DNA of 64,000 nt from positions 487,001 through 551,000 of the forward strand of contig NZ_CP113783.1 of the NCBI RefSeq assembly GCF_029542205.1. The letters run 5' to 3'. This DNA comes from Pseudoxanthomonas sp. SE1 (GTDB taxonomy: Bacteria > Pseudomonadota > Gammaproteobacteria > Xanthomonadales > Xanthomonadaceae). Position numbers and translations under genes: made by a program. The notes beneath the pieces are model-generated. The model was not told the origin of the DNA. It worked only from the letters and a program-made list of their open reading frames with translations, and made no database searches. Below are positions 22,609 to 31,892 of the stretch, piece after piece (position 1 is the stretch's first letter; every line of letters starts with the position of its first letter).

Positions 22609-23580
22609 ATGGACAAGATCGAACGCATCACCGCCTTGCACCGCATCCTGAAGGCGGCGCGCTATCCGGTCACGGTGAAGCGGCTGCAGGAGGAGTTGGC
22701 GTGTTCGCGCGCCACCGTCTATCGCGACCTGGCTTACCTGCGCGATGCCTTGATGGCGCCGATCGAAGGCGATGGCGAGGCGGGCTTCCGCTACCACGCG
22801 GCCGAGAGCGATCGTTTCGAGCTGCCTGGACTGTGGCTGAGTTCGGAAGAACTGTATGCGCTGCTCGCCGCGCAACAGCTGCTGGTCCGCACGGGCGGGG
22901 GCGTGCTCTCGGGTGCGTTGGCGCCGCTGCAGAAGCGCATCGAAGGGCTGCTGGCCGATCATGCGGGCGTGGACCACTGGCCCGTGGACCGCGTGCGGGT
23001 GATCCCGCACCGCGGGCGTACGCTGGACGAAGCCAGCTTCCGCACCGTGGCCTCGGCCGTACTCGAGCGCAAGCAGTTGCAGTTCGAGTATCGCGCGCGT
23101 TCCACCGACGAGCGCACACGGCGCGCGGTATCGCCGCAGCGCATCACCCACTACCGCGACAACTGGTACCTCGATGCCTGGGACCACGAGCGCAACGCGT
23201 TGCGCAGCTTCGCGGTGGACCGGATCGGCAACGCGCGACTGGGCGACGAGCCGGCACGCGACCTGCCGAACGAGGAGCTGAACCAGCATCTGGCGTCGAG
23301 TTACGGCATCTTCTCGGGTGAACCCAAGGGCTGGGCCACCATCCTTTTCAGCGCCAAGGCCGCGCGCTGGGTTGCCGACGAGCAATGGCATTCCAAGCAA
23401 CAGGGTCGCCACCTCCCGGACGGCCGTTACGAACTGAAGATTCCCTACAGCGTCTCGCGCGAGTTGTTGATGGACATCCTGCATTACGGCGCCGACGCGG
23501 AGATCGTCGAGCCCGCCGTGCTGCGCGAACAGGCCAAGGCGCTGCTGGAACTGGCGCTGTCGAACTACGAGAAGAAGTAA
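22609..23580 (+). CDS. WYL-domain transcriptional regulator (HTH_11 + WYL)
   Basis: A 323-residue regulator. The N-terminal winged helix (about 1-60; YPVTVKRLQEELACSRATVYRDL) is the DeoR-like HTH found with WYL domains. The WYL domain (about 140-225) includes AVSPQRITHYRDNWYLDAWD and RSFAVDRI, and a WCX-type C-terminal part follows (about 235-320). WYL domains are thought to sense ligands or nucleic acids and are common in regulators of DNA damage or phage defence, but this one has no defence genes nearby. ATG 22609 starts the conserved region; GATAAT at 22573-22578 could be its -10 box with a 24-base leader. Target genes unknown. Confidence 0.88.
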   Translation: MDKIERITALHRILKAARYPVTVKRLQEELACSRATVYRDLAYLRDALMAPIEGDGEAGFRYHAAESDRFELPGLWLSSEELYALLAAQQLLVRTGGGVLSGALAPLQKRIEGLLADHAGVDHWPVDRVRVIPHRGRTLDEASFRTVASAVLERKQLQFEYRARSTDERTRRAVSPQRITHYRDNWYLDAWDHERNALRSFAVDRIGNARLGDEPARDLPNEELNQHLASSYGIFSGEPKGWATILFSAKAARWVADEQWHSKQQGRHLPDGRYELKIPYSVSRELLMDILHYGADAEIVEPAVLREQAKALLELALSNYEKK

Positions 23581-23600
23581 TTTCGCGGCAGGACGCAGGG

Positions 23601-23741
23601 TTGTGGGAGCGACGTGAGTCGCGACTGTGGAGGAACGGGTCCCGGATCCCGGGCGAGCAGGGGGTGGGCGAGGGAGCCTTGATTGCTCGCAGGAGGCGAC
23701 ACGCCCCGCCTCTCTGATTTTCATCGCGACTGACGTCGCGC
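23601..23741. repeat. Degenerate GTAGGAG-type palindromic element
   Basis: The left arm TGGGAGCGACGTGAGTCGCG matches the arms at 32773 and 61531; the right arm near 23723-23741 (TCGCGACTGACGTCGCG) is partly decayed. It lies in the 188-base gap between convergent WYL and lipocalin genes. Confidence 0.6.
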
Positions 23742-23768
23742 GCGCAGGGATTCCTGCAGCGGACCTCT

Positions 23769-24353
23769 CTACGGCCCCTTCGGCTCGCCGAAGCCCGGCT
23801 TCCCCACCTGCGCCGGCACCTGCGGCACGCGGACCAGCTGGCGTGCATTGATGCCGTGGTCGCGGGCCTTTTTCACCAGTTCCTCGTAGCGCGCGTCGTC
23901 CATGAGCGGGTCACGGGCGAGGATCCAGCCCATGTCGCGGCCGGGGTAATCCGCCAGTGCCCATGAATAATCGGGTGCCACCTCGACGATGCGCCACTTC
24001 GCGGGCACCACGCCGACAAACCACAGGGTCCACTCGCGGTTGCCGGAATCTCCCTTGACCGAGGCGCGCGCCTCGCGCAGTTGCTCGGGTTCGCCGAAGC
24101 CTTCGCGGTAGTGGTACGCCACGCTCACCTTGTCGGTGTCGCGCAGTGCGTATTCGTAGCGCGCCGCCACGTGCCCGCGCTCGGCGAAGTAGGGGATGTG
24201 CGCGACGACATGCCAGGTGCCCATGAAGCGAGGCAGGTCCACTGCGTCGGGCGCGGCGTGCACCGGGCCGCGACTGGCACAGCCGGCCGCCATCGCCAGC
24301 AGCAGGGCGAGCAGCGCAATGCGGACCACGTGGGTTGGCAACGCCATGGGCAT
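23769..24353 (-). CDS. blc: Outer-membrane lipocalin lipoprotein (Blc-like)
   Basis: A 194-residue bacterial lipocalin. Start at 24353 has GGAG six bases before it and gives a lipoprotein signal (lipobox AAGC, Cys25). The lipocalin signature is GTWHVVAHIP followed by Y/F residues, and later WFVGVVPAKWRIVEV and YSWALADYPGRDMGWILAR, typical of the Blc/apolipoprotein D group. Blc binds fatty acids and lysophospholipids and is thought to help envelope upkeep under starvation or stress. Family length is about 175, so the C-terminus (VPAQVGKPGFGEPKGP) is slightly extended. The gene is convergent to the WYL regulator and divergent from a small membrane protein gene. Confidence 0.9.
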   Translation of the reverse strand: MPMALPTHVVRIALLALLLAMAAGCASRGPVHAAPDAVDLPRFMGTWHVVAHIPYFAERGHVAARYEYALRDTDKVSVAYHYREGFGEPEQLREARASVKGDSGNREWTLWFVGVVPAKWRIVEVAPDYSWALADYPGRDMGWILARDPLMDDARYEELVKKARDHGINARQLVRVPQVPAQVGKPGFGEPKGP

Positions 24354-24494
24354 GTGGGACTCCGTTCTCCCTGTCATACGGACACGCTAGTCATCAGGAT
24401 GCGACGGAGATGTTAACCGGTGATGTCGCAACCCGTGAGATGTCGTTGCGCGAGTGTGACGTCGTACTGACATCACACAAAGGAATCCGCTGCC

Positions 24495-24812
24495 ATGTCC
24501 ACGTCCTTGTTCCCGGTTTCGCATGCGGTCCGTCAGGAACGTCCCGATGTCCATCTGGATCGGGTCCTGCGCCGCCTGGTACTGATGGGTGCTGCGTTGG
24601 TGTTGTTGCTGCCGCTGGCCCGCGCCAGCACCGACTGGCTGGGTTGGCTGCCCCTGTGGCTGGTCGGGATGCCCGCCGTGGCCTGGTGGGCCCTGCACCG
24701 TTTCCGGCTTCCGACCCGTGGGGCCAGGTCGCATCGGACGGCGCGCCGTCGTCGCAGCCCGCAGGCGCGCCGTATCCGCAAAAGGGGTGCCGGCCTGCCG
24801 CAGGCGGCCTGA
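24495..24812 (+). CDS. Small hypothetical membrane protein
   Basis: A 105-residue protein I do not recognise. AAAGGA nine bases before ATG supports translation. It has two likely membrane segments (about 28-44, LVLMGAALVLLLPLA, and 49-67, LGWLPLWLVGMPAVAWWAL) joined by a tight turn, and a strongly basic C-terminal tail (about 68-105, with RRRRSPQARRIRKR) that should stay in the cytoplasm. The first 25 residues are hydrophilic. It stands alone between the divergent lipocalin gene and the first S9 peptidase gene. The basic tail could bind nucleic acid or acidic lipid heads, but this is a guess. Confidence 0.6.
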   Translation: MSTSLFPVSHAVRQERPDVHLDRVLRRLVLMGAALVLLLPLARASTDWLGWLPLWLVGMPAVAWWALHRFRLPTRGARSHRTARRRRSPQARRIRKRGAGLPQAA

Positions 24813-24888
24813 CCTTCGGCAGGGGGTGCCCTCCGGGCCTTGTGCTAGCGTGCCATGTTCATGAAACGCACCGCCGGAGCCGCACCCG

Positions 24889-26994
24889 ATGCCCAGACTC
24901 ACCCATGCCTGCCTGGTCGCAGGTCTCGCCATCGCTGGCGCGCTGTCAGCCCCTGCCCAAGCCAAGGAGGCTGACGTGACGAACGATCCGTATGCGTGGC
25001 TGGAGGACGTCGAGGGGCAGAAGCAGTTGGACTGGGTGAAGGGCGTGAACGCCAGGGCCGAGGCCGAGATCGCCTCGACCCCGGCGTTCAAGCAGTTGGA
25101 GTCGGATATCCGCGCCATCCTCGATTCCGACGCCAAGATCCCGGGCGTGCAGAAGATCGGCGAGTACTACTACAACTTCTGGAAGGACAAGCAGCACGAG
25201 CGCGGCGTCTGGCGCCGCACCACGCTGGCCGAGTACCGCAAGGCCCAGCCGCAGTGGGAAACCGTGCTGGACCTGGACGCGTTGAACAAGGCTGAAGGCA
25301 AGAACTGGGTCTGGCACGGCGCCGACTGCCGGAAGCCCGACTACACGCGCTGCCTCATCGCGCTGTCGCGCGGCGGCGCAGATGCCGACGAGACCCGCGA
25401 GTTCGATCTGGTCAACAAGAAATTCCTGGCCGACGGCTTCTACCGTCCCGAAGCCAAGGGTGCGCTGGGCTGGAAGGACGCCGATACCGTCTACGTCTAC
25501 ACCGACTTCGGCGCCGGCAGCATGACCAGCTCCGGTTACCCGCGCATCGTGAAGGAATGGAAGCGGGGCACCCCGCTCGCATCGGCCGCCGTCGTGTACG
25601 AAGGCACCGCCGAGGACATGTACATCGCGGCCTACCATGACGACACGCCGGGCTTCCAGCGCGATTTCGTCAGCCGCACGATCGCGTTCTACAACGATGA
25701 ACTGTACCTGCGCCGCGCCGACGGCACGCTGGCCAGGATCGACGCCCAGAACTCGGCCAACAAGGGCGTGCACAAGGCATGGCTGACGCTGGAACTGCGC
25801 GAGCCATGGGCCGTGGGCGGCAAGACCTACGCGGCCGGCAGCCTGCTGGCGGCGAAGTTCGACGACTTCATGGCCGGCAAGCGCGATTTCGACGTGCTGT
25901 TCACCCCGACCGACAAGACCTCGCTGGCGGGGTTCACCTGGACGAAGAACCATCTGGTGCTGAATGTCCTGGAGGACGTGAAGAACCGCCTGAGCGTGCT
26001 CACGCCTTCCGCGTCCGGCTGGGAGACCAGCGCCTTCGTCGGCGCACCGTCCTTCGGCACCATCGGCGTCAACGACGTCGACAGCGACGACAGCGACGCG
26101 GTGTGGATGACGGTCACGGATTACCTGACCCCGACCACGTTGTCATTGGTGGAGATCGGCAAGCAGCCCGAACAGCTGAAATCCATGCCCGCCTTCTTCG
26201 ACGCCTCGGGCAAGAAGATCGAGCAGCACTTCGCCGCGTCCAAGGACGGCACCAAGGTGCCGTACTTCCTGGTCCGCCCGGAAGGCCTGAAGTACGACGG
26301 CAGCACCCCGACCCTGCTGTACGGCTACGGCGGCTTCGAGATCTCGCTGACCCCCGGCTATTCGGGCGGCGTCGGCAAGGGCTGGCTGGAGAAGGGCGGC
26401 GTGTACGCGGTCGCCAACATCCGCGGCGGCGGCGAGTACGGTCCGCGCTGGCACCAGGCCGCGCTGAAGGCCAACCGCCACAAGGCCTATGAGGATTTCG
26501 CCGCGGTTGCGCAGGACCTGATCGCCCGCAAGATCACCTCGCCGAAGCACCTGGGCATCCAGGGCGGCAGCAACGGTGGCCTGCTCACCGGCAACATGCT
26601 GACCCAGTATCCGGAGCTGTTCGGTGCGGTCGTCGTGCAGGTACCGCTGCTGGACATGAAGCGCTACAGCCACCTGCTGGCAGGCGCTTCGTGGATGGCC
26701 GAGTACGGCAATCCGGACACGTCCGACTGGGAGTTCATCCAGACCTTCTCGCCGTACCACCTGTTCGACGCGAAGAAGGACTACCCGCCGACCCTGTTCA
26801 TGACCTCCACCCGCGACGACCGCGTCCACCCGGGCCATGCCCGCAAGATGGCCGCGAAGATGCTGGAGGCGGGCAAGGACGTGCGCTACTACGAGAACAT
26901 CGAAGGCGGCCACGGCGGCGCGGCCAACAACGCGCAGGCCGCGCACATGAGCGCGCTGGCGTATACCTTCCTCTGGCAGCAACTGGCCAAGTAA
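24889..26994 (+). CDS. Prolyl oligopeptidase family serine peptidase (S9A), secreted
   Basis: A 701-residue S9 peptidase with signal peptide (about 1-25, ending APAQA). The beta-propeller spans about 30-440 and the alpha/beta-hydrolase domain about 445-701. Catalytic Ser is in GGSNGG, Asp in STRDDRVHP and His in EGGHGG. Propeller access limits such enzymes to short peptides, classically cutting after proline. The DPYAWLEDVEG opening is typical of the prolyl oligopeptidase branch. Located in the periplasm or outside. The next gene encodes an oligopeptidase-B-like relative, giving two S9 enzymes in series, probably for peptide scavenging. The 161-base gap between them is filled by palindromic repeats. 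Confidence 0.93.
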   Translation: MPRLTHACLVAGLAIAGALSAPAQAKEADVTNDPYAWLEDVEGQKQLDWVKGVNARAEAEIASTPAFKQLESDIRAILDSDAKIPGVQKIGEYYYNFWKDKQHERGVWRRTTLAEYRKAQPQWETVLDLDALNKAEGKNWVWHGADCRKPDYTRCLIALSRGGADADETREFDLVNKKFLADGFYRPEAKGALGWKDADTVYVYTDFGAGSMTSSGYPRIVKEWKRGTPLASAAVVYEGTAEDMYIAAYHDDTPGFQRDFVSRTIAFYNDELYLRRADGTLARIDAQNSANKGVHKAWLTLELREPWAVGGKTYAAGSLLAAKFDDFMAGKRDFDVLFTPTDKTSLAGFTWTKNHLVLNVLEDVKNRLSVLTPSASGWETSAFVGAPSFGTIGVNDVDSDDSDAVWMTVTDYLTPTTLSLVEIGKQPEQLKSMPAFFDASGKKIEQHFAASKDGTKVPYFLVRPEGLKYDGSTPTLLYGYGGFEISLTPGYSGGVGKGWLEKGGVYAVANIRGGGEYGPRWHQAALKANRHKAYEDFAAVAQDLIARKITSPKHLGIQGGSNGGLLTGNMLTQYPELFGAVVVQVPLLDMKRYSHLLAGASWMAEYGNPDTSDWEFIQTFSPYHLFDAKKDYPPTLFMTSTRDDRVHPGHARKMAAKMLEAGKDVRYYENIEGGHGGAANNAQAAHMSALAYTFLWQQLAK

Positions 26995-27003
26995 CCGAAT
27001 GTC

Positions 27004-27112
27004 CCTTCCCCCGCATGCGGGGGAAGGTGCCCGAAGGGCGGATGGGGTAGCGCCGACGTCAAACGGAGTCGCTCGCCCCCACCCCAACCCTCCCCCGCAA
27101 GCGGAGGAGGGG
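27004..27112. repeat. Pair of inverted CCTTCCCCC palindromes
   Basis: Hairpin 1 (27004-27027: CCTTCCCCCGCATGCGGGGG and AAGG) and hairpin 2 (about 27088-27112: CCCTCCCCCGCAAGCGGAGG) face each other with GATGGGGT and CACCCCAA internal arms. They belong to the same broad repeat type found inside mreC and mrdA. Confidence 0.75.
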
Positions 27113-27155
27113 GCAGACCGCTTCCCATTGCATCCCGCATCCCCGGACCCCATCC

Positions 27156-29327
27156 ATGAAGCCGACCTCCCTTCTGCTTGCCGCCACCGTCCTGATGAGC
27201 ACTCCGATCACCTCCGCCCTCGCCGCCAGCGCCACCCCGCCCGATGTGGCGAAGAAGCCGCACGTGGTGAAAGCGCCGCACGGCGCCGAACGCAACGACG
27301 AGTACTACTGGCTGCGCGACGACAAGCGCGAGAACAAGGAGATGCTGGCGTACCTCAACGCCGAGAACGCCTACACCGACGCGGTGATGGCGCCATTGAA
27401 GCCGCTTGAGGACAAGCTCTACAACGAGGTCGTCGCCCGCATCAAGCAGGATGACGCCAGCGTCCCGTATCGCGAGCGTGGCTGGTGGTATTACGCCCGC
27501 TTCGTCACCGGCAAGGACTATCCGGTGCATGCGCGGCGCAAGGATGGTCCGGGCATCGACGCCGTGTCGATCCAGGCCGCCAACGCCGCCGGCGACTTCG
27601 CCGGTGAGCAGGTGCTGCTGGACGTCAACGTGCTGGGCGCCGGCAAGGACTACTACAACGTCGGCGACTACGAGGTCAGCCAGGACAACACCCTGCTGGC
27701 TTACGCCGACGACACCAACGGCCGTCGCCAGTACACGATCCGTTTCAAGAACCTGGACACCGGCGAGATGCTGCCGGACACGGTGACCAATGCCGAACCC
27801 AACCTGGTCTGGTCCGACGATGGCCGCACCCTGTTCTACGTCGACAAGGATCCGGAGACTCTGCTCAGCAAGCGGGTGAAGGCGCACGTGCTGGGCACGC
27901 CGGCCAGCCAGGACGCGCTGGTCTACGAAGAGGAAGACGACAGCTTCTACATGGGCATCGGTCGCAGCCGCGACGACAAGTTCATCTGCATCAGCGTCGA
28001 GAGCACCGTGTCCTCCGAAATGCGCTGCACGCCGGCCGCCAGCCCCGGCGTGTTCACCGTGCTGGCCCCGCGCGAGCGCGACGTGGAATACCAGGCCGAC
28101 CACCTGGGCGACCGCTGGGTGATCCGCACCAACGCCGATGGCGCCACCAACTTCAAGATCGTCACCGCGCCGACCGACTCGGTCTCGCGCAAGGACTGGA
28201 AGGACTGGGTGGCGCACCGCGACGACGTGTTCGTCGAGGGCTTCGAGCTGTTCGACGGCTTCAGCGTGGTGGCCGAGCGTGCCAATGCGCTGGAAAGCCT
28301 GCGCGTGATCAAGTCCGACGGCAGCAGCGATTACGTCAAGGCCGACGAACCGGCGTACTCGATGGGGCTGTCCGCCAACCCGGAGACCGGCACCGACTGG
28401 CTGCGCTACAGCTATACGTCGATGACCACGCCGGCCACCACCTACGAGCTCAACACGAAGACGGGCGAACGCCGCCAGCTGAAGCAGCAGCCGGTGCCCG
28501 GCTACGACGCGTCGAAGTACGTCACCGAGCGCGTGTGGGCGCCGGCACGTGATGGCAGGACGAAGATCCCGGTGACGCTGGTGTACCGCAAGGACATCGC
28601 GCGGGACGGCAAGGCGCCGATGCTCCAGTACGCGTACGGCAGCTATGGCGCGTCGATGGACCCGAACTTCAGCATCACCAATGTCAGCCTGCTGGACCGC
28701 GGCGTGGTCTATGCATTGGCCCATATCCGCGGTGGCCAGGAGATGGGCCGCAGGTGGTACGACGACGGCAAGCTGTACAACAAGGTCAACACGTTCACCG
28801 ACTTCATCGACGTCACCGATTACTTGGTGAAGGAAGGCTATGCGGCGAAGGATCGCGTGGCGGCGATGGGCGGCAGCGCCGGCGGCCTGCTGATGGGCGC
28901 GGTGTCGAACATGGCGCCGGAGAAGTACAAGGTCATCCTGACGCTGGTGCCGTTCGTCGACGTGGCGACCACGATGCTGGACCCCAGCATTCCGCTGACC
29001 ACCAACGAGTACGACGAGTGGGGCAACCCGGAAGAGAAGGGCTACTACGACTACATCCTCACGTACTCGCCTTACGACAACCTGCAGGCGAAGGCCTATC
29101 CCGCGATGTTCGTGGGCACCGGCCTGTGGGACTCGCAGGTGCAGTACTGGGAGCCGGCCAAGTACGTCGCCCGCCTGCGCGACCTCAACACCGGTACGGG
29201 TCCGGTGGTGTTCCGTACCAACATGGAAGCCGGCCACGGCGGCAAGTCCGGCCGCTTCCGCCAGTACCGCGAGCGCGCCGAGATGTTCGCCTTCATGCTG
29301 GACCAGCTGGGCGTCGCCTCGAAATAA
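27156..29327 (+). CDS. ptrB: Oligopeptidase B-like S9 serine peptidase, secreted
   Basis: A 723-residue S9 peptidase with signal peptide (about 1-24, ending SALAA). The propeller begins with PPDVAKKPHVVKAPHG and YYWLRDDKR, characteristic of oligopeptidase B, and the C-terminal hydrolase domain has GGSAGG (nucleophile Ser), GLWDSQVQYWEPAKY (Asp) and EAGHGG (His). Oligopeptidase B cuts short peptides after Arg or Lys; the acidic residues that bind the basic side chain are not individually checked. E. coli PtrB is cytoplasmic, so the signal peptide is a difference. A strong terminator follows at 29345. It probably works with the prolyl oligopeptidase encoded just upstream. Confidence 0.92.
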   Translation: MKPTSLLLAATVLMSTPITSALAASATPPDVAKKPHVVKAPHGAERNDEYYWLRDDKRENKEMLAYLNAENAYTDAVMAPLKPLEDKLYNEVVARIKQDDASVPYRERGWWYYARFVTGKDYPVHARRKDGPGIDAVSIQAANAAGDFAGEQVLLDVNVLGAGKDYYNVGDYEVSQDNTLLAYADDTNGRRQYTIRFKNLDTGEMLPDTVTNAEPNLVWSDDGRTLFYVDKDPETLLSKRVKAHVLGTPASQDALVYEEEDDSFYMGIGRSRDDKFICISVESTVSSEMRCTPAASPGVFTVLAPRERDVEYQADHLGDRWVIRTNADGATNFKIVTAPTDSVSRKDWKDWVAHRDDVFVEGFELFDGFSVVAERANALESLRVIKSDGSSDYVKADEPAYSMGLSANPETGTDWLRYSYTSMTTPATTYELNTKTGERRQLKQQPVPGYDASKYVTERVWAPARDGRTKIPVTLVYRKDIARDGKAPMLQYAYGSYGASMDPNFSITNVSLLDRGVVYALAHIRGGQEMGRRWYDDGKLYNKVNTFTDFIDVTDYLVKEGYAAKDRVAAMGGSAGGLLMGAVSNMAPEKYKVILTLVPFVDVATTMLDPSIPLTTNEYDEWGNPEEKGYYDYILTYSPYDNLQAKAYPAMFVGTGLWDSQVQYWEPAKYVARLRDLNTGTGPVVFRTNMEAGHGGKSGRFRQYRERAEMFAFMLDQLGVASK

Positions 29328-29344
29328 GCGGTGTCGCAGGGCAT

Positions 29345-29374
29345 GAAGAAAGCCGGGGCAACCCGGCTTTCTTC
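29345..29374 (+). terminator. Strong rho-independent terminator after ptrB
   Basis: A perfect 13-base stem (29345-29357 with 29362-29374, core AAGCCGGG) and four-base loop GCAA, followed by a short T run (GTTTGC). It lies 18 bases after the stop codon. Confidence 0.88.
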
Positions 29375-29544
29375 GTTTGCCGTGCCCATCGACAGGGGGG
29401 TGCTCCAGCGCCGCCCGCCGCCGCCGATAACCGTGGGGACGAGTTCGTCGACGGAGGCGGGGCATGGCTGGGTGGGGTGCGGTGATCCGGATCGGGCATC
29501 TCGTATTCGCGCCATCGGCCGTCGATTTGGGGTACAAGGTCGCC

Positions 29545-29979
29545 GTGCACGATACGTCGCCGCCACCGCGCGATCTTCCCGAAGCGAGGCCGACCCGCTT
29601 CCGCTGGGCGTGGTGGCTGCTGGCCTACGCCAGCCTGGGCATGGGCATCCTGGGCGTGTTCGTCCCGGGGCTGCCGACCACGGTCTTCATCCTGGTCGCG
29701 GCGTACGCGGCGTCGCGCGGCTCGGAGCGCCTGCATCGCTACCTGGTCACGCATCCGCGCTTCGGTCCGATGATCCACGACTGGCATCTGCATCGTGCCG
29801 TCTCCCGGCGCGCCAAATGGGTCGCCACATGGACGATGCTGGCCAGCGCGCTGATCCTGGTGGCGTTGATGCTGTGGACCGGATCGCACCGCTGGTGGAT
29901 GGTCGTCTTGCCGATCGCCTGCATGACCACGGTCGGCGCGTGGCTGTGGAGCCGTCCGGAGCCACCGCGCAAAGGCTGA
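29545..29979 (+). CDS. DUF454 (YbaN-like) inner-membrane protein
   Basis: A 144-residue membrane protein of the DUF454/YbaN family. The GTG at 29545 is preferred (AAGG upstream; conserved sequence begins soon after); the frame is open to 29464. The family core is AYASLGMGILGVFVPGLPTTVFILVAAYAASRGSERLHRYL (in pieces about 30-70: two helices with GxFxPGLPTT), then a His/Arg-rich loop (HPRFGPMIHDWHLHRAVSRRAKW), and two more helices to residue 140. YbaN-like proteins are small inner-membrane proteins of unknown biochemistry, in some species linked to haem uptake. It stands alone before the lptM-dapF genes. Confidence 0.82.
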   Translation: MHDTSPPPRDLPEARPTRFRWAWWLLAYASLGMGILGVFVPGLPTTVFILVAAYAASRGSERLHRYLVTHPRFGPMIHDWHLHRAVSRRAKWVATWTMLASALILVALMLWTGSHRWWMVVLPIACMTTVGAWLWSRPEPPRKG

Positions 29980-30007
29980 GCGGCAGCCGCGTTCATCGGC
30001 CTGTGGC

Positions 30008-30013
30008 TATACT
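30008..30013 (+). promoter_or_regulatory. -10 box (TATACT), predicted leaderless start of lptM
   Basis: TATACT ends six bases before the lptM ATG, and no Shine-Dalgarno lies between, so the mRNA should begin at the start codon. Confidence 0.6.
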
Positions 30014-30019
30014 CGCGGC

Positions 30020-30229
30020 ATGAACCGGAACGCCCGTCTTTTCTTCGCTGCCGCCCTGATGGCGGTCTTGTCCGCCTGCGGTGCCAAGGGCCCGCTGTTC
30101 ATGCCGGAGAAGCCGGTCGAGGAGGCGCCCGTGACGCCCGTCGACGCGGCGTCGCCCGCAACCGACGGCGTGCCCGCCGAACCGCCGATCGATCCCGCCA
30201 CGGTGCCTGCCACCGACGGGAATGGCTGA
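30020..30229 (+). CDS. lptM: LptM (YifL) family lipoprotein
   Basis: A 69-residue lipoprotein: signal [20 protein letters not shown] with Cys20, directly followed by the family signature [11 protein letters not shown]. coli LptM (YifL) binds the LPS translocon LptD-LptE and helps LptD reach its oxidised state. The rest is a Pro/Ala/Asp-rich tail. The neighbours dapF, DUF484 and xerC repeat the E. coli order yifL-dapF-yigA-xerC, which confirms the call for so short a protein. A dapF start upstream of the one chosen would overlap its 3' end; with the chosen start the gap is 25 bases. Confidence 0.88.
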   Translation: MNRNARLFFAAALMAVLSACGAKGPLFMPEKPVEEAPVTPVDAASPATDGVPAEPPIDPATVPATDGNG

Positions 30230-30254
30230 GTCCCCGCACGCGCGGACCACGGCG

Positions 30255-31085
30255 ATGCGCTTCACCAAGATGCATGGCGCCGGCAACGATTTCGTCGTGC
30301 TGGACCTGCGCGACGGCCGGCTGCCGCCGGATGCCGCCCTGGCCGCGGCGTTGGCGGATCGGCATCGTGGTGTCGGCTGCGACCAGATCCTGACCATCGA
30401 ACCCCCTCGCAGTACCGGCGCGGTTGCGGCCTACCGCATCTGGAACTCCGACGGCTCGCCCTCGCAGCAATGCGGCAACGGTGCACGTTGCGTGGCGGCC
30501 TGGCTGGTGAGGGACGGTGCGGCGAAGGGAAGCACGTTCGAGGTCGACAGTCCCCTGGCGACGCATGCCGTCGAGCGCATCGGCGATGACCGCTACGCCG
30601 TCGCCATGGGCGTGCCTGAGTTCACGCCGGCACGCATCCCGTTGCAGGGCTTCGACCGGCCGCGCGCGGAGTACGACGCTGACGTAGACGAGGGCGTGAA
30701 GCTGCGGTTCGGCGCGGTGTCGATGGGTAATCCCCACGCCGTCATCGAAGTTCCGTCCGTCGATGCCGCCCCGGTGCTGCATTACGGGCCTTTGCTGCAG
30801 CGGTCGCGGCATTTTCCGGAGTCGGTCAACGTCGGCTTCGCCGAAGTCGTCGCGCGCGACCGGGTGCGCCTGCGCGTGTACGAGCGCGGCGTGGGCGAGA
30901 CCCTGGCCTGTGGCAGCGGCGCCTGCGCGGCAGCGGCCGTGCTGATACGGCGGGCCCGTGTCGACCGCGACGTGACCATTGCGCTGCCCGGCGGGGAACT
31001 CCGCATCCGCTGGCCGTCCGACGACGCGCCGGTCATCATGTCCGGGCCGGCGGCATTCGTATTCGAAGGGGAATGGAAAGCATGA
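30255..31085 (+). CDS. dapF: Diaminopimelate epimerase
   Basis: A 276-residue cytoplasmic enzyme that converts LL- to meso-diaminopimelate for lysine and peptidoglycan. It is cofactor-free and uses two Cys as acid and base: first Cys in QQCGNGARC (about residue 73) and second in [11 protein letters not shown] (about 218). [15 protein letters not shown] at the N-terminus is nearly invariant in the family and sets the start at 30255; an ATG at 30222 would add 11 residues overlapping lptM and is less likely. The stop overlaps the start of the DUF484 gene as ATGA. The set lptM-dapF-DUF484-xerC is conserved in gammaproteobacteria. Confidence 0.97.
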   Translation: MRFTKMHGAGNDFVVLDLRDGRLPPDAALAAALADRHRGVGCDQILTIEPPRSTGAVAAYRIWNSDGSPSQQCGNGARCVAAWLVRDGAAKGSTFEVDSPLATHAVERIGDDRYAVAMGVPEFTPARIPLQGFDRPRAEYDADVDEGVKLRFGAVSMGNPHAVIEVPSVDAAPVLHYGPLLQRSRHFPESVNVGFAEVVARDRVRLRVYERGVGETLACGSGACAAAAVLIRRARVDRDVTIALPGGELRIRWPSDDAPVIMSGPAAFVFEGEWKA

Positions 31086-31756
31086 GCGAGACAGCGGAAA
31101 AACTGGGTGCACACGAGGTCGCGGCGTGGCTGCGTCGCCACCCGACCTTCCTGAAGCAGTTCCCGGACCTGGCGCTGAGCATGGTGGTGCCGCGCGACGA
31201 AGGCCCCACGGCGTCGCTGGCCAGCTACCAGCTGGAAGTGCTGCGCGACAAGAACCGCGAGTTGTCCAAGCGCCTCGGCGACCTGTTCGCCAATGCGCAG
31301 GAAAACGAACGCCTGGCCGTGCGCACCCACCAGCTCGCCTTGACGCTGATGAAGCAGGGCACCGCCGCCGACACCTTACGTGCGATGGCCGCCTCGCTGG
31401 CCGAGGACTTCAATGGCGACCGCGTCAGCATCGTGATGCTGCAGCCGGTGGCCGGACTGGAGGAAGGCGACTGGTTGCAGGTGGTGCCGGCGGACAATCC
31501 GCACATGGCGCCCTTCCGCGACTGCCTGCGCGATGGCGAGCCGATCTGCGGCCGCCTGCAGCCCGAGAAGCACGTGCTGCTGTATGGCGCGCGCGCCGAG
31601 GAAGTCGCTTCCTCGGCGCTGCTGCCGCTGCCCGGCATCGGCCTGGTGGCCGTGGGCAGCCGTGACGGCAATCGCTTCTATCCCGGCATGGGCACGCTGT
31701 TCCTGCGCATGATGGGCGACACGCTGGTGACGGCGTTGAAGCGGTTCGATGGTTGA
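31082..31756 (+). CDS. DUF484 family protein (YigA-like)
   Basis: A 224-residue cytoplasmic protein of the DUF484 family, encoded between dapF and xerC as in E. coli (yigA). An N-terminal helical part (about 1-85; [19 protein letters not shown], likely coiled coil near [13 protein letters not shown]) leads into a GAF-like domain (about 90-220; [26 protein letters not shown]). The start at 31082 overlaps the dapF stop by four bases, so translation is coupled; an ATG nine bases earlier is the alternative. Its role is not established; the position next to xerC suggests, without proof, something in chromosome-dimer resolution or envelope growth. A 96-base palindromic repeat separates it from xerC. 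Confidence 0.85.
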   Translation: MSETAEKLGAHEVAAWLRRHPTFLKQFPDLALSMVVPRDEGPTASLASYQLEVLRDKNRELSKRLGDLFANAQENERLAVRTHQLALTLMKQGTAADTLRAMAASLAEDFNGDRVSIVMLQPVAGLEEGDWLQVVPADNPHMAPFRDCLRDGEPICGRLQPEKHVLLYGARAEEVASSALLPLPGIGLVAVGSRDGNRFYPGMGTLFLRMMGDTLVTALKRFDG

Positions 31757-31776
31757 GGCGAGACGCTCCCCTCCTG

Positions 31777-31871
31777 CCGTCATTCCGGCGGAAGCCGGAG
31801 TCCGTTTCGCCTTTGCTTCCTTGATGCGGGAGCCACAGCAAGATGGATTCCCGCTTTCGCGGGAATGACGG
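31777..31871. repeat. CGTCATTCC-type inverted repeat
   Basis: Arms CCGTCATTCCGGCGGAAGCC (31777-) and, inverted, GGATTCCCGCTTTCGCGGGA then ATGACGG (ending 31871). This palindromic family is widespread in proteobacterial intergenic DNA. It sits between the DUF484 gene and xerC. Confidence 0.8.
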
Positions 31872-31892
31872 AGTAGAGAGGGGGGAAGGACC

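Noticed and set aside
22609..23580. Phage-defence locus because of the WYL regulator
   Set aside because: Neighbours are a lipoprotein and a lipocalin; no restriction, toxin, ATPase or nuclease genes typical of defence systems are present.
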